From contig CAKOZB010000020.1 of the NCBI GenBank assembly GCA_934131055.1, positions 1 through 15,156 of the forward strand: a stretch of 15,156 nt of DNA, read 5' to 3'. Source of the stretch: an uncultured Clostridia bacterium (GTDB lineage: Bacteria; Bacillota; Clostridia; TANB77; CAG-508). Positions 14,981 through 15,156 of this stretch are shown here, piece by piece (the stretch's first letter is position 1; each line of letters starts with the position of its first letter). Made by a program: the position numbers and the translations under genes. The notes under the pieces were generated by a model, which did no database searches, was not told the origin of the DNA, and saw only the letters and a program-made list of their open reading frames with translations.

Positions 14981-15084
14981 TTTGTCTCCTATCTTTTTTG
15001 TACATTGTATTTACTTGGTTTGTTTTTTATTCTAAAGTATTTATATATTCTGAAAATTTATTTATTATCATTACTTTCATTTAA

Positions 15085-15156
15085 TTATTTATTATAGGTT
15101 TTTCCATCTTTGGCAGTTAGTAAGGATTCCTTACTAACTGAACTTTCCTGCAATTC
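15085..15156 (-). other. Open reading fragment at the right edge, stop at 15085
   Basis: Minus-strand codons are open from the right edge (15156) for 23 residues, including SSVSKESLLTAKDGKTYNK, then TAA (15087-15085). The peptide could be the C-terminus of a gene beyond the window or a chance frame through a repeat, since most of it is encoded by the palindrome at 15114-15140 and its flank. No terminator with a T run follows. Confidence 0.3.
15114..15140. repeat. Perfect palindrome with 13-bp arms
   Basis: CAGTTAGTAAGGA, one central base, then TCCTTACTAACTG: all 13 positions pair. There is no T run on either side in either direction, so an ordinary intrinsic terminator is unlikely. Possible roles are an operator, an interspersed palindromic repeat or the end of a small mobile element. 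It lies about 135 bp upstream of the ZIP transporter start. Confidence 0.6.

Noticed and set aside
15114-15140. Palindrome as an ordinary intrinsic terminator
   Set aside because: Neither strand has a T run directly after the stem.
1-15156. CRISPR arrays, tRNA or rRNA genes, transposases and phage genes
   Set aside because: No regularly spaced direct repeats, no tRNA-like or rRNA-like sequence and no recognisable transposase or phage protein on either strand.

Overview
The window is low-G+C DNA (about 30% by eye). Its gene content points to a sporulating Firmicute of the Clostridia type. The evidence is a DUF4321-radC-mreBCD-mrdA-minC cluster, a MecA adaptor, a YwlE-type phosphatase, two CotF-like coat proteins, purine-rich Shine-Dalgarno (SD) sites and frequent TTG starts. 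It may be an uncultivated gut clostridium, but that is a guess. Most genes lie on the minus strand; only mecA and a small acetyltransferase are on the plus strand.

Layout. 1-831: 5' part of a secreted, pilin-like protein (minus strand) whose C-terminal region resembles the formylglycine-generating-enzyme (SUMF1/C-type-lectin) fold. It runs off the left edge behind a 450-bp AT-rich gap holding an inverted repeat and the minC terminator. 1282-7703: a cell-shape operon on the minus strand, transcribed in the order DUF4321, radC, mreB, mreC, mreD, mrdA (PBP2), minC. It starts at a good sigma-A promoter (7798-7826) and ends at an intrinsic terminator (1191-1240). MreB, MreC, MreD and PBP2 form the elongation machinery and MinC inhibits FtsZ; no minD follows. 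8018-8638: mecA, divergent from the operon. 8684-9658: a membrane-anchored M23 endopeptidase, convergent with mecA and sharing a bidirectional terminator. 10014-10454: a GNAT acetyltransferase behind a structured leader of about 190 nt. 10539-10988: two small coat-type proteins. 11111-13432: the PcrA/UvrD helicase. 13585-14061: YwlE-like protein arginine phosphatase. 14222-14980: a ZIP metal transporter. 15085-15156: a palindrome-bearing open segment at the right edge.

Most of the window is housekeeping: wall elongation, septum placement, ClpC-linked proteolysis (MecA and YwlE), DNA repair and metal uptake. The unusual signals are in the non-coding DNA. A 20-bp hairpin buries the start codon of the first coat gene. 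The mreC-mreD gap holds a 16-codon ORF whose TGA abuts an ATG in frame with mreD. The acetyltransferase leader has overlapping, mutually exclusive helices. A perfect 13-bp-arm palindrome lies at the right edge. I found no tRNA, rRNA, CRISPR array, insertion sequence or phage gene. No complete new multi-gene system is evident; the best candidates for something undescribed are these regulatory or repeat elements and the truncated pilin-like protein.
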